Shown here in pieces: positions 1-8,002 of a stretch of 21,098 nt of DNA. Numbering within the stretch: position 1 is the stretch's first letter; each line of letters opens with the position of its first letter. The notes under the pieces are model-generated. The model had not been told where the DNA came from and searched no databases. It was given only the letters and a program-made list of their open reading frames with translations. Source of the stretch: Bacteroidales bacterium (GTDB lineage Bacteria > Bacteroidota > Bacteroidia > Bacteroidales > UBA932); NCBI GenBank assembly GCA_016281435.1, contig JAEEIQ010000107.1, positions 1 through 21,098 of the forward strand, given 5' to 3'. The position numbers and the translations under genes are program-made.

Positions 1-578
1 CGCGTCACGGAAGAAGTGTGGTGCTTGCGGAAACTGTCTTCAACTCCCTTGTAGTCCTCATAAAGGATCACGCCGGCCTCGTTGACCGACACGGAAAGCA
101 TTGGAAGGGATGTCACGAGCTTCGGCGCTCCGCCGGCAAGCGGGACGCTCCATACCTGCGGCCTGCCTGGGAAATCCCCGTACGCGGCGTCGGGCTGGAT
201 GTTCGCGGAGAAGATCACATTCCCGTCCCTGGTCACGCACAGAGGGGTTTCAGCTCCGGCGTATGCGGTAAGCCGGGTCGGAACGCCACCCTTCGCGGAA
301 ATCTTCCAGATGTCGAAGGTGTACTCCCTGAAAGAGGAGAACACCAGCTCGCTTCCGTCCGGGCTCCACACGGGAGCGGTTTCATACGCGGGGTTCGAAG
401 TGACCTGGAGGGCCTGCCCTCCGGACACGGGGACGGTGAAGATGTCGCCCTGCCATGCGAAAGCGATGGTCTTCCCGTCAGGGGAGATGTTGCTCTGCCG
501 AAGCCAGCGGGGCTGGTTCCCAGCCGCGGCGGCGATGCAGAGGACGGCAAAAAGTGCCGAAGTAAGGAAACGTTTCAT
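1..578 (-). CDS. Tricorn-like S41 family protease, N-terminal part (runs off the window)
   Basis: About 192 residues are visible; the rest lies beyond base 1. The protein starts with a Sec-type signal peptide (MKRFLTSALFAVLCIAAAAG), which predicts export to the periplasm or cell surface. Next come WD40/TolB-like (PD40) beta-propeller blades with repeated 'SPDG' turns near residues 32 and 72. The last visible residues, KGVEDSFRKHHTSSVT, match a segment typical of bacterial Tricorn-protease homologues, which carry two propellers, a PDZ domain and an S41 serine protease domain. The catalytic part is outside the window, so protease activity is inferred from the family. The gene begins 9 nt after the recO stop codon, so it is probably the last or a later gene of the same operon. 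A plain PD40 protein without the protease domain is the main alternative. Confidence 0.8.
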   Translation of the reverse strand, partial: MKRFLTSALFAVLCIAAAAGNQPRWLRQSNISPDGKTIAFAWQGDIFTVPVSGGQALQVTSNPAYETAPVWSPDGSELVFSSFREYTFDIWKISAKGGVPTRLTAYAGAETPLCVTRDGNVIFSANIQPDAAYGDFPGRPQVWSVPLAGGAPKLVTSLPMLSVSVNEAGVILYEDYKGVEDSFRKHHTSSVT

Positions 579-587
579 ATCAAATTG

Positions 588-1238
588 TTATCTGTATAAT
601 TCGGACAAGACTTTAAGGGACCTGACATTAAGCGGCATCTCGCTGTGCGAGGACAGGTACTCCAGGACCCCGGAGGCAAGGCGTCCCCTCTGCTCTCCGC
701 GCAGGGGCACGAGAAGGGCCTCCGACAGGGGTCTTCCGAGCATCGGCACAAGCTGCTGCAGCCCCATCCCGACGAACGGCGCGAGGCTGTCTGCCGAGGG
801 GCTGAAGCCGAGGGCTCCGCAGAGCTCCAGAAGCCACACGAGATGGAAATTGCTGAAATCGTCTTCCAGCGCATCCAGGGTCAGGAGGGAGCGCTCGCAC
901 CAGGAGGCAAGCCCTTCCTCATACGCGCCTTCCCGCACGGTCCGGAAAAGGACCTCGCTCATGAAAAGCGTCATGGAATTCTTGCGCACGTCGGCCCGCA
1001 CGGATGCAAGAGGAGTGCAGGAAACGATGTCCCTGAGCCTCCATAGATCCGACTTGCGGTTCTCGACGACCACGCCCTCTAGTATGTTCATGGGAAGGAA
1101 CAGGGCCATCCCCGAGCCCTTCGGAAGGGCAGTTATGAAGCCGCGCCGGCCGTATTCTTCGCTCAGCGTGTGCAGCACCAGCGAAGACTCCCCCACCTTC
1201 GTGTGGGACAACAGCACGAAACGCAGCGTCCTGTTCAT
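588..1238 (-). CDS. recO: DNA repair protein RecO
   Basis: A 216-residue protein. RecO loads RecA onto SSB-coated single-stranded DNA together with RecR in the RecF recombinational repair pathway, in the cytoplasm. The N-terminal 80 residues fit the OB-fold domain (LLSHTKVGESSLVLHTLSEE, then YGRRGFITAL), and the helical C-terminal part has the LLELCGALGFSPS segment typical of Bacteroidota RecO. The zinc-binding cysteine cluster of some other RecO proteins is absent, as is usual in this phylum. Its start codon overlaps the stop of the upstream S41 protease gene by 4 nt (ATGA), which fixes the start at 1238 and suggests translational coupling. Slightly short (family about 220-250 residues) but complete. 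Confidence 0.92.
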   Translation of the reverse strand: MNRTLRFVLLSHTKVGESSLVLHTLSEEYGRRGFITALPKGSGMALFLPMNILEGVVVENRKSDLWRLRDIVSCTPLASVRADVRKNSMTLFMSEVLFRTVREGAYEEGLASWCERSLLTLDALEDDFSNFHLVWLLELCGALGFSPSADSLAPFVGMGLQQLVPMLGRPLSEALLVPLRGEQRGRLASGVLEYLSSHSEMPLNVRSLKVLSELYR

Positions 1239-2848
1239 ACGGCAAGGGGGCTCGAAAGGGCTTCCTTGAGCTGGGTGTCGTAGCGCAGGCGCAGCCTCAC
1301 ACCGGCTTTCTGGAAATAATACCGGACCACTATCTCTTCCTCGATGAAGGGGATTATCTCATCCTGCTTCAGACGGAGGAAGCGCTCCTTGTCCATGTCA
1401 AGAGCTTTTTTCAAGGCATCCAGCTCCGCGGTCATCGTCTTCTCGAGTCCGTCCTTGGCCAGCTGGCTGCGCATCTGGTCATAGAGGGTGCGGGCCGAAG
1501 AGCGGTAGTCGAATTCCTTCGTGGAAGCGAACGCGACGAAATCGTCGAAATCCGTGAAATGGAAATCTTCGACCGCAGGGATGGATTCATGCTCTCGGAC
1601 GAACTTGAGCGCGTACTGCTCGACCACGCCGCTCAGTACGAGAGAATAGGTCAGGCGGCTGTACTCGCGGCTTTTCAGGATCACGTCGGGCGTTATGCCG
1701 CTGCCGTCCCTGACAGGCCGTCCACCGGCTGTCTTGAACACCTTGGTCAGCGAATCCGGAATGGCCTTGAATTCCCCGTTGTCGTCCGGGTTGGAATAGT
1801 CTATGGCCTGCACGCAGCGCCCGGACGGGATATAATACTTCGCGGTGGTGACTTTCAGCTTGCCCCCGTACGGGAGCGGGCGTATGGACTGCACGAGGCC
1901 CTTGCCGTATGTACGGCGACCCATTATCGTGGCCCTGTCGTAGTCCTGCAGGGCGCCGCTGACGATTTCGGAGGAAGAAGCGGTGTACCCGTCTACCAGC
2001 ACGACAAGCGGAATCTTGGTATCGAGCGGCTCGGACGTAGTCTTGTAAGTGTACGCCATCTCTTCGCCCTTGCCGCGGGAAGTCACGACTGCAGAGCCCT
2101 TGGGAACGAATATGGAGACTATCTCCACCGCCTCGTTAAGCAGCCCTCCGCCGTTGCCGCGGAGGTCGAGGAAAAGCCGTTTCATGCCCTGGTCCTTGAG
2201 TTCCTTGAAGACCTGGCGCATCTGGCGGCCGACGCCTTCGGTGAAGCCGCTCTGGAGGATGTATCCGGTCTCGGAATCAAGCATTCCCCAGTATTCTATG
2301 TCCGGGAGATGGATTTTCTCACGCACCACCCTGACCTCGGTCTCTTCATTGCTGCGGACCTTGCGGACCTTGAAGACCACGGTGGTCCCCGGCGTTCCGC
2401 GCATTCTCTCGCTGGACTCCTTGCTGTCAAGTCCGACGACGCTCTTCCCGTCTATGGCGAGAATCTCGTCCCCGCAGCGCAATCCGGCCTTCCACGCCGG
2501 AGAATTCTCATACGGCTCGTTGATAGTCACCGGGGCTTCCTTCGACGGCTTGTAGATCACGGCGCCGATGCCGCCGTAATTCTTGCCTATCATCATCTCG
2601 AAGTTCTCATCCTCCTCCTGGGGCACGTAGATGGTGTAGGGGTCGAGTTCCTCCAGCATGGCGTCTATGCCGGCCCTGTAGATGCGGTCCGTCGGAAGGC
2701 TGTCCACATAGTTGCGGTTCAGTTCCTTGACTATGGCGTTGCCTATCTCGGTCCATTTGCCGAGACGGAAGGTCCGGGACTGGGCCTGGACCTGTACGGA
2801 CAGCAGCAGAAGGGCCGCGGCCGCAAGTATGGTCATTCTTTTCTTCAT
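1235..2848 (-). CDS. S41 family C-terminal processing peptidase (CtpA/Prc type)
   Basis: A 537-residue exported serine protease that cleaves near the C-termini of envelope proteins. The signal peptide is residues 1-23 (MKKRMTILAAAALLLLSVQV, then QAQ). A PDZ domain lies at about 88-175 (GIGAVIY; PAWKAGLRCGDEILAIDG). The S41 catalytic core follows: LDLRGNGGG at 228-235, TASSSEI with predicted nucleophile Ser291, and TYGKGLVQ with general base Lys316. The 25-residue Ser-Lys spacing agrees with the family. The C-terminal 150 residues are helical and charged, as in Bacteroidota homologues. The reading frame stays open to 3151, but the ATG at 2848 overlaps the stop of the U32 gene as ATGA and directly precedes the signal peptide, so it is the start. 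Its own stop overlaps the recO start by 4 nt. Confidence 0.93.
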   Translation of the reverse strand: MKKRMTILAAAALLLLSVQVQAQSRTFRLGKWTEIGNAIVKELNRNYVDSLPTDRIYRAGIDAMLEELDPYTIYVPQEEDENFEMMIGKNYGGIGAVIYKPSKEAPVTINEPYENSPAWKAGLRCGDEILAIDGKSVVGLDSKESSERMRGTPGTTVVFKVRKVRSNEETEVRVVREKIHLPDIEYWGMLDSETGYILQSGFTEGVGRQMRQVFKELKDQGMKRLFLDLRGNGGGLLNEAVEIVSIFVPKGSAVVTSRGKGEEMAYTYKTTSEPLDTKIPLVVLVDGYTASSSEIVSGALQDYDRATIMGRRTYGKGLVQSIRPLPYGGKLKVTTAKYYIPSGRCVQAIDYSNPDDNGEFKAIPDSLTKVFKTAGGRPVRDGSGITPDVILKSREYSRLTYSLVLSGVVEQYALKFVREHESIPAVEDFHFTDFDDFVAFASTKEFDYRSSARTLYDQMRSQLAKDGLEKTMTAELDALKKALDMDKERFLRLKQDEIIPFIEEEIVVRYYFQKAGVRLRLRYDTQLKEALSSPLAV

Positions 2849-4095
2849 TTCCACAAAAAGATTTTGTCGCCCCGGCGCAGGCGCCCGTCGGGGCAGATCG
2901 ACGGATCCACGGCGACGGAGCAGCGGGAGCCCTTCGGGGCCAGTTCCACGGGGCTGGTCTCCAGCCGTATGTCGCCGGCTGTGAAGGTCACCACCCCGGT
3001 AGTGGGGCCGATGGCCATAAGTTCGTCCCCGGCGTGCAGCTCGGCGGCCTCGACGGCCACTTCCGCGACCCCGATGCGGTCGAACCAGTTGGTCACCTTT
3101 CCGAGGTACTGCTTGCGCTTCGTCGCCTGGCTGCCATAGACGTCGCTCCATTCCCCGAGCTTCGCTCCGAGGTAGTATCCGTCCCAGAAGCCCCTGTTGA
3201 ACACTTCGGAAAGGCGCGCCTTCAAGGCCGCCGCCTTCTCCGGGGTATAAATCCCGGCCATTATCCCGTCAGCGGCCTCGCGGTAGCAGGCGGTCACGGT
3301 CCTGACATACTCGGCGCTGCGGGCACGTCCCTCGATCTTGAAGACGCGGGCCCCGCTGTCCGAGATGCGCTGCAGGAATTCTATGGTGCACAGGTCCTTC
3401 GGGGACATTATGTACTCGTTGTCTATGTTCAGGGCCGTCCCGGTCTCGAGGTCCGTGACCTCATACCCGCGCCGGCAGACCTGCATGCAGGCCCCGCGGT
3501 TGGCGGAGGCCCCGTAAGTCTGCAGGCTGAGGTAGCACTTGCCGCTCACGGCCATGCATAGGGCCCCGTGCACGAACATCTCAATGCGCACGAGTTCCCC
3601 CGACGGACCCTTGATCCCCTCGCTGAGGATGGCTTCGTGGATGGCTTTCACTTGGTCCAGATTCAGCTCCCGGGCAAGGACCACGACATCCGCGAACTGC
3701 GCCCAGAAGCGCAGGGCCTCGATGTTGGAGACCGAAAGCTGCGTCGAGGCATGGACTTCGAGCCCGAGGGAACGGCAGCAGGAGATTGCCGCTATGTCCG
3801 AAGCTATCACTGCGTCCACTCCTGCTTCCTTCGCCGCCTCGAGCGTACTGCGTACGTCCTGCAGGTCGCCGTCATACAGGGTGATGTTCAGGGTCAGGTA
3901 GGCCTTCAGGCCCGCCTCGTGGCATATACGCACTACCTCGTCCAGGTCTTCAGGGGAGAAATTGGCCGCGGAACGGGAGCGCATGTTGAGACGGCCGACC
4001 CCGAAATAGACGCTGTCCGCGCCCCCCTGGATCGCCGCCTGCAGGCATTCGAAACTGCCCACCGGAGCCATTATTTCAATCCTGTCCTCTCTCAT
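2845..4095 (-). CDS. U32 peptidase-family protein (RlhA/TrhP/YegQ-like RNA hydroxylation family)
   Basis: A 416-residue cytoplasmic protein. Residues 172-190 (EMFVHGALCMAVSGKCYLS) match the U32 signature ExFxxG[SA]xCxxxxGxCxxS exactly. Cys180, Cys187, Cys203 and Cys207 (GACMQVC) are plausible iron-sulfur ligands. The N-terminus (MAPVGSFECLQAAIQGGADS) and VYFG form the TIM-barrel start typical of the family. Characterised relatives are tRNA 5-hydroxyuridine (TrhP) and 23S rRNA hydroxylation (RlhA) factors and oxygen-independent ubiquinone hydroxylases (UbiU/UbiV). The 'collagenase-like protease' label is historical. Which RNA is the target cannot be told here; a TrhP-like tRNA role is the most likely guess. 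The C-terminal 80 residues form a beta-rich extra domain. The gene overlaps both neighbours by 4 nt (ATGA). Confidence 0.9.
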   Translation of the reverse strand: MREDRIEIMAPVGSFECLQAAIQGGADSVYFGVGRLNMRSRSAANFSPEDLDEVVRICHEAGLKAYLTLNITLYDGDLQDVRSTLEAAKEAGVDAVIASDIAAISCCRSLGLEVHASTQLSVSNIEALRFWAQFADVVVLARELNLDQVKAIHEAILSEGIKGPSGELVRIEMFVHGALCMAVSGKCYLSLQTYGASANRGACMQVCRRGYEVTDLETGTALNIDNEYIMSPKDLCTIEFLQRISDSGARVFKIEGRARSAEYVRTVTACYREAADGIMAGIYTPEKAAALKARLSEVFNRGFWDGYYLGAKLGEWSDVYGSQATKRKQYLGKVTNWFDRIGVAEVAVEAAELHAGDELMAIGPTTGVVTFTAGDIRLETSPVELAPKGSRCSVAVDPSICPDGRLRRGDKIFLWK

Positions 4096-4706
4096 CTTGC
4101 AAGAAATTCCGCCATGGCCCTGAGGGCCTTGCCGCGGTGGGAGATGCCGTTCTTCGTTTCCTCCGGAATCTCGGCCACGGTCCTGTCGGGGTACTCATCC
4201 GAGATGAAGACGGGGTCGTACCCGAAGCCGCCGCAGCCGGCTTTGCTTTCGGCGATACGCCCCTCCATCACTCCGTCGAAAAAGTGGGTTTCCCCATTGA
4301 GAATCAAGGTCACACTCGTGCGGAAGCGGGCCGTGCGCGGGGCTCCGGGCAGTTTCCCGAGCTCACGGAGCAGGGTGTCGATGTTTGCGGCGAAATCGTG
4401 CGAGGCCACCGGCGGAAGCCCGTCCCTTTCAGCAATCTCGGCGCCGTAACGGGCCGTATGCACTCCGGGGGCGCCGCCGAGAGCGTCCACTTCGAGGCCG
4501 GTGTCGTCCGCAAAACAGTCGAGTCCGGTGTGTTCCTTGATGTAGAGGGCTTTCTGCAGGGAATTCTCCCGCAGGGTCTCCCCCGTCTCGGGGATATCTT
4601 CCATGATGCCGCAGTCGGCGGGAGTCACGAGCTCGAATCCGGGACCGAGTATCTCCTGCGCCTCACGCAACTTTCCTTTGTTCGATGTGGCGAATACTAT
4701 CTTCAT
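4092..4706 (-). CDS. rdgB: RdgB/HAM1 family non-canonical purine NTP pyrophosphatase
   Basis: A 204-residue cytoplasmic housecleaning enzyme that hydrolyses dITP, dXTP and ITP to the monophosphate plus pyrophosphate, keeping deaminated purines out of nucleic acids. All family motifs are visible: ATSNKGKLREAQEIL at the N-terminus, GETLRENSLQKA, ADDTGLEVDALGGAPGVHTA followed by RYG (substrate pocket and Mg-binding acidic residues), GFGYDPVF and SHRGKALRAM near the C-terminus. Length is normal for the family (about 195-205). The start lies 3 nt after the stop of the polyprenyl synthetase gene, and the stop overlaps the start of the U32 gene by 4 nt. Confidence 0.96.
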   Translation of the reverse strand: MKIVFATSNKGKLREAQEILGPGFELVTPADCGIMEDIPETGETLRENSLQKALYIKEHTGLDCFADDTGLEVDALGGAPGVHTARYGAEIAERDGLPPVASHDFAANIDTLLRELGKLPGAPRTARFRTSVTLILNGETHFFDGVMEGRIAESKAGCGGFGYDPVFISDEYPDRTVAEIPEETKNGISHRGKALRAMAEFLAR

Positions 4707-4709
4707 AAT

Positions 4710-5681
4710 CTACTTGGCGCGGCCGACCAGCGCATCCGCGAATTGCCGGAGCGTATCCGTTGCAACATCCATGCCCCGGACAGCGTCCATCGCGCGGTCC
4801 GAAAGGCGCCTTATCTCGGCGCGGGCGTCGTCCCCGACCTCGAGGCCGTCATACAGTTCCTTCACGCGGGATATCTTTTCCGCCTTCGCTTCGGAAGTGT
4901 CCGCAGGCGCGTTGAACGCCTCGAGGAAGCCGTCGCGGTCGGCGGTCTTTTCGAGGGCACGGATGGTAAGCCAGCTTTTCTTCCCGTTCAGGATATCCCC
5001 TCCGATAGGCTTTCCGAAGACCTTCTCGTCTCCGTATGCGTCCAGCCAGTCGTCGGCCACCTGGAAGGCCATCCCGAGTTCGTAACCGTAGCGGTAGAGG
5101 GCTTCGCAGTCCTTTTCGGAAGCGCCGGCGATAAGGGCGCCCATCTCTGCGGAGCATGCCAGCAAGACCGCAGTCTTCAGGCCTATCATCTTGTTGTACT
5201 CCTCCATCGGGACAGAGGATTGCTTCTCGAATTCCATGTCGTACTGCTGCCCTTCGCAGACCTGCGCTGCCGTGCGGGAGAAGAGTTCCATGACCTTCCC
5301 GTGTACGGCAGCCGGGGCCTTGCAGACGCGAGTGTACGCGTCGATCAGCATCACGTCGCCGCTGAGGATTGCCGTGTCCTCGTTCCATTTTTTCCACACG
5401 GTCTCGCAGCCGCGGCGCAGAGGGGACCGGTCCATGATGTCGTCGTGGATGAGGGTGAAGGTGTGGAAGACCTCCAGGGCCGCGGCCGGCTCGAGCACCT
5501 CCCGCCCTATTGCATCCTTGAATAGGGCGTATGCAGTAAGGCACAGGCGCGGCCGGATGCGCTTGCCCCCTATTCCTATCATATAGCGAAGCGGATCGTA
5601 TAGTCCTGCCGGCTCCTGCGTGAAGACGATCCCGTCGAACATACGCCGGATCGCCGCGTCTATGGTACTTCCGTCAATCAT
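4710..5681 (-). CDS. Polyprenyl synthetase family protein (trans-isoprenyl diphosphate synthase)
   Basis: A 323-residue cytoplasmic enzyme that condenses isopentenyl diphosphate with an allylic diphosphate. Motifs: GGKRIRPRLCL at 38-48; first Asp-rich motif DDIMD at 80-84 followed by RSPLRRG; GQQYDMEFE at 144-152; LKTAVLLACS at 168-177; second Asp-rich motif FQVADDWLD at 206-214; GKPIGGDILNGKKSWLTI after it. The first motif has no two-residue insertion, and Phe75 sits five residues before it, which hints at a short product (C15-C20). The exact chain length is uncertain, so no symbol is given. The product would feed quinone or undecaprenyl lipid synthesis. A TAnnTTTG promoter element lies only 6 nt before the ATG, so this is likely the first gene of the rdgB-U32-S41-recO unit. 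Confidence 0.93.
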   Translation of the reverse strand: MIDGSTIDAAIRRMFDGIVFTQEPAGLYDPLRYMIGIGGKRIRPRLCLTAYALFKDAIGREVLEPAAALEVFHTFTLIHDDIMDRSPLRRGCETVWKKWNEDTAILSGDVMLIDAYTRVCKAPAAVHGKVMELFSRTAAQVCEGQQYDMEFEKQSSVPMEEYNKMIGLKTAVLLACSAEMGALIAGASEKDCEALYRYGYELGMAFQVADDWLDAYGDEKVFGKPIGGDILNGKKSWLTIRALEKTADRDGFLEAFNAPADTSEAKAEKISRVKELYDGLEVGDDARAEIRRLSDRAMDAVRGMDVATDTLRQFADALVGRAK

Positions 5682-5687
5682 AACCTA

Positions 5688-5695
5688 CAAATATA
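5688..5695 (-). promoter_or_regulatory. Candidate Bacteroidota -7 element (TATATTTG) before the polyprenyl synthetase gene
   Basis: On the minus strand TATATTTG matches the TAnnTTTG -7 consensus exactly and is followed by TAGGTT and the ATG at 5681. Initiation 5-7 nt downstream would give an almost leaderless mRNA. No convincing TTTG-type -33 element is seen at 19-21 nt upstream, so support rests on the -7 box and on its place in a 128-bp intergenic gap. Confidence 0.45.
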
Positions 5696-5760
5696 CTTAA
5701 AAAGTAAAACATTCGCGTAGATTATGCGCGCTTCCGCATCCGGGCGCTGCGTTGCCTGCC

Positions 5761-5789
5761 GGGGAGGGGGCCGTGTGGGGCAGCGGGGG
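5761..5789 (+). other. G-quadruplex-capable tract in the RNase R / polyprenyl synthetase spacer
   Basis: The plus strand carries four runs of four or five G (5761-5764, 5766-5770, 5777-5780, 5785-5789) separated by loops of 1, 6 and 4 nt, which satisfies the usual G4 rule. It lies 21 nt beyond the RNase R stop. The genes are on the minus strand, so the G-runs are on their template strand. No classical hairpin terminator was seen in this spacer. Confidence 0.45.
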
Positions 5790-5809
5790 CCATTTGCTCC
5801 CGCGCGCAG

Positions 5810-7999
5810 TTATTCCTCCACCAACTCGAAGTCCAGCAGTCGCTGGTCGAGGTTGGCTTCCTTGACGCGTATCTTCACGGGGTCGCCCAGACGGTACTGC
5901 CGGCGGGTGCGGCGGCCGACGAGACGGTAGTGCTTCTCGTCGAATTCGAAGAAGTCGGAACGGATGTCGCGCAGCGCAACCATGCCCTCGATGTGCGTGG
6001 GCTCTATCTGGACATACATTCCCCATTCGGTGACCCCGGACACGGAGCCGTCGAAAACGAGGCCTATCTTGTCCTGCATGTACTCCACGAGCTTGTACTT
6101 CGTACTGGTGCGCTCGGCGTCCGCTGCGACCTGCTCCCGCTCGGAAGCATGCTGGCACTCCACCTCGAGCTTGCCCTGCTCGACGGTGTCGCCGCCCGCG
6201 AGATAACGGACGAGGAGGCGGTGGACCATAAGGTCGGGATAGCGCCTGATAGGCGAAGTGAAATGTGTATAGAAATCGAAGGCAAGGCCGTAGTGGCCTA
6301 TGTTGACTGCACTGTAGCAGGCCTTGGCCATGGAGCGCAGGGCTATGTCCTCGAAGGCGGCGCACTCGGGCTTCCCCTTCGCCTGCTCGAGCAGGGCATT
6401 GAGCGTCTTCGCCGCCTCCCGGCCCTGGAGCGCGTCTCCCATCTTGTACCCGAAACCGCCGGCGAAGTCTTTCAGTGAATGCAGTTTCTCCGTGTTCGGT
6501 TCGTCGTGGATACGGTAGACGAAAGCCTTCGCCTTGGGCGAAGCGACGCCGTTCAGCTTGCCTCCCGTGGCCACGAACTCGGCGACTGTCCTGTTCGCAA
6601 GGAGCATGAACTCTTCGATCAGCCAGTTCGCCTCGAAGGAAGTCTTCTCATAGATACGCACCGGCTTGCCGTTCGCATCCACCTCGACCTTCATCTCGGG
6701 GCGGTCGAAATTGATCGCGCCCATCTTGAAGCGCTTCTGCCTGAACCTCGAAGCCAGGCCGTTAAGGGTCAGGATGGCGTCGGTGATATCGGGGGCAAGG
6801 TCCGGGAAGGAATCAGGCGACCTTTTGCCCGGAACAGGGTCGGGCGCAGGGACGGAGCCCGACAGGGAGCCGGACCCTTCACCGGCCGAGCCGGCTTCAC
6901 CGGACTTGCCAGCATCCCCGGCGAGAATGACAGACTGCGCCTGGTCATAGTCGAAACGATAATCCGAATTGATCACCGTACGGCCCATCCAGCGGCTCTT
7001 GATTTCGGCCTTGGGCGTAATCTCGAACACGGCGGAGAAGGTCAGCTTGTCTTCATGCGGCCGGAGCGAGCAAAGTTTGTTGCAGAGCTTCTCCGGGAGC
7101 ATCGGAACGGTCCTGTCGACCAGGTACACCGAAGTGCCCCGCTCACGGGCCTCCCTGTCCACGGGATCCCCCGGCTTTACGTAATACGACACATCGGCTA
7201 TGTGCACTCCGACTTCGAAATTGCCGTTTTCGAGCCGGCGGAACGACAGGGCGTCGTCGAAATCCTTGGCATCGGCCGGGTCGATGGTGAAAGTCAGGGT
7301 CCCGCGGAAATCCTTGCGGCCCTTGAGCTCTTCCGGTCCGATGGCGTCGGAGATGCCGTCAGCCGCGTTTTCCACCTCCTTCTCGAAGCGGTAAGGAAGG
7401 CCGAATTCGGCGAGGATGGCGTGCATCTCGGTGTCATTCTCGCCGGGCATGCCGAGCACGTCCACCAGATGCCCGTGCGGGCAGATGTCCTTGCGGTCCC
7501 AGCCGTCCACGACGGCGGCCACTTTCATCCCCTTCTTCGCTCCCATGCCGAGAGCCTGGTCCAGGTCCACCTCGATGTCGTAAGGCATGGACTTGCTCTG
7601 CATGAGGACCCAGGCCTGCGCTCCGACAAGGTGCAGATAGCCCACGAACTGGCGGTGAGAACGCTCTACGATGCGTATGATCTCGCCTTCGCAGGAACGG
7701 TTCTGGCGCTGGGCGCGGTCCGAGGAGGCCACTTCCGTCTTCGGATGCAGGTGTCCCTTGGTCACGGCGACCCGGACGATATCCCCGTCCAGGGAATTGC
7801 GGGTCTTTGAGGCCTTGACGAAGACGTCACCGTCCATCCCGTCCACGATGACGAAAACGTACCCTTCACGGGTCATCTGGACCCTTCCTTCGTATTCCGG
7901 AATTGTCTTGGGCGAATTCCTGCGGCCGCGGCCCGACGAAATCCTCGCCTTTCCCCTCCGGTCGGGCTTGTGCCCGCGCCCCTCGTTCTTTCTTGCCAT
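5810..7999 (-). CDS. rnr: Ribonuclease R
   Basis: A 729-residue 3'-to-5' exoribonuclease of the RNB (RNase II) family that degrades structured RNA and takes part in rRNA and mRNA quality control. A basic N-terminal tail (1-30) is followed by cold-shock/OB domains (about 33-200), then the RNB domain with catalytic FTIDPADAKDFDDA, in which Asp240, Asp246, Asp248 and Asp249 are the expected metal ligands. HIADVSYYVKPGD and LVDRTVPMLPEKLCNKLCSL follow. The C-terminal S1 domain starts near 645 (GSVSGVTEWGMYVQIEP). Residues about 359-399 are a Gly/Ser/Pro-rich low-complexity insertion inside the RNB domain that is longer than usual. The start ATG is 3 nt after the stop of the upstream C-N hydrolase gene, so the two are probably co-transcribed. 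Confidence 0.96.
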   Translation of the reverse strand: MARKNEGRGHKPDRRGKARISSGRGRRNSPKTIPEYEGRVQMTREGYVFVIVDGMDGDVFVKASKTRNSLDGDIVRVAVTKGHLHPKTEVASSDRAQRQNRSCEGEIIRIVERSHRQFVGYLHLVGAQAWVLMQSKSMPYDIEVDLDQALGMGAKKGMKVAAVVDGWDRKDICPHGHLVDVLGMPGENDTEMHAILAEFGLPYRFEKEVENAADGISDAIGPEELKGRKDFRGTLTFTIDPADAKDFDDALSFRRLENGNFEVGVHIADVSYYVKPGDPVDREARERGTSVYLVDRTVPMLPEKLCNKLCSLRPHEDKLTFSAVFEITPKAEIKSRWMGRTVINSDYRFDYDQAQSVILAGDAGKSGEAGSAGEGSGSLSGSVPAPDPVPGKRSPDSFPDLAPDITDAILTLNGLASRFRQKRFKMGAINFDRPEMKVEVDANGKPVRIYEKTSFEANWLIEEFMLLANRTVAEFVATGGKLNGVASPKAKAFVYRIHDEPNTEKLHSLKDFAGGFGYKMGDALQGREAAKTLNALLEQAKGKPECAAFEDIALRSMAKACYSAVNIGHYGLAFDFYTHFTSPIRRYPDLMVHRLLVRYLAGGDTVEQGKLEVECQHASEREQVAADAERTSTKYKLVEYMQDKIGLVFDGSVSGVTEWGMYVQIEPTHIEGMVALRDIRSDFFEFDEKHYRLVGRRTRRQYRLGDPVKIRVKEANLDQRLLDFELVEE

Positions 8000-8002
8000 A
8001 TT

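Noticed and set aside
2849..3151. N-terminal extension of the S41 protease frame to 3151
   Set aside because: It overlaps the U32 gene in another frame and precedes an obvious signal peptide at 2848.
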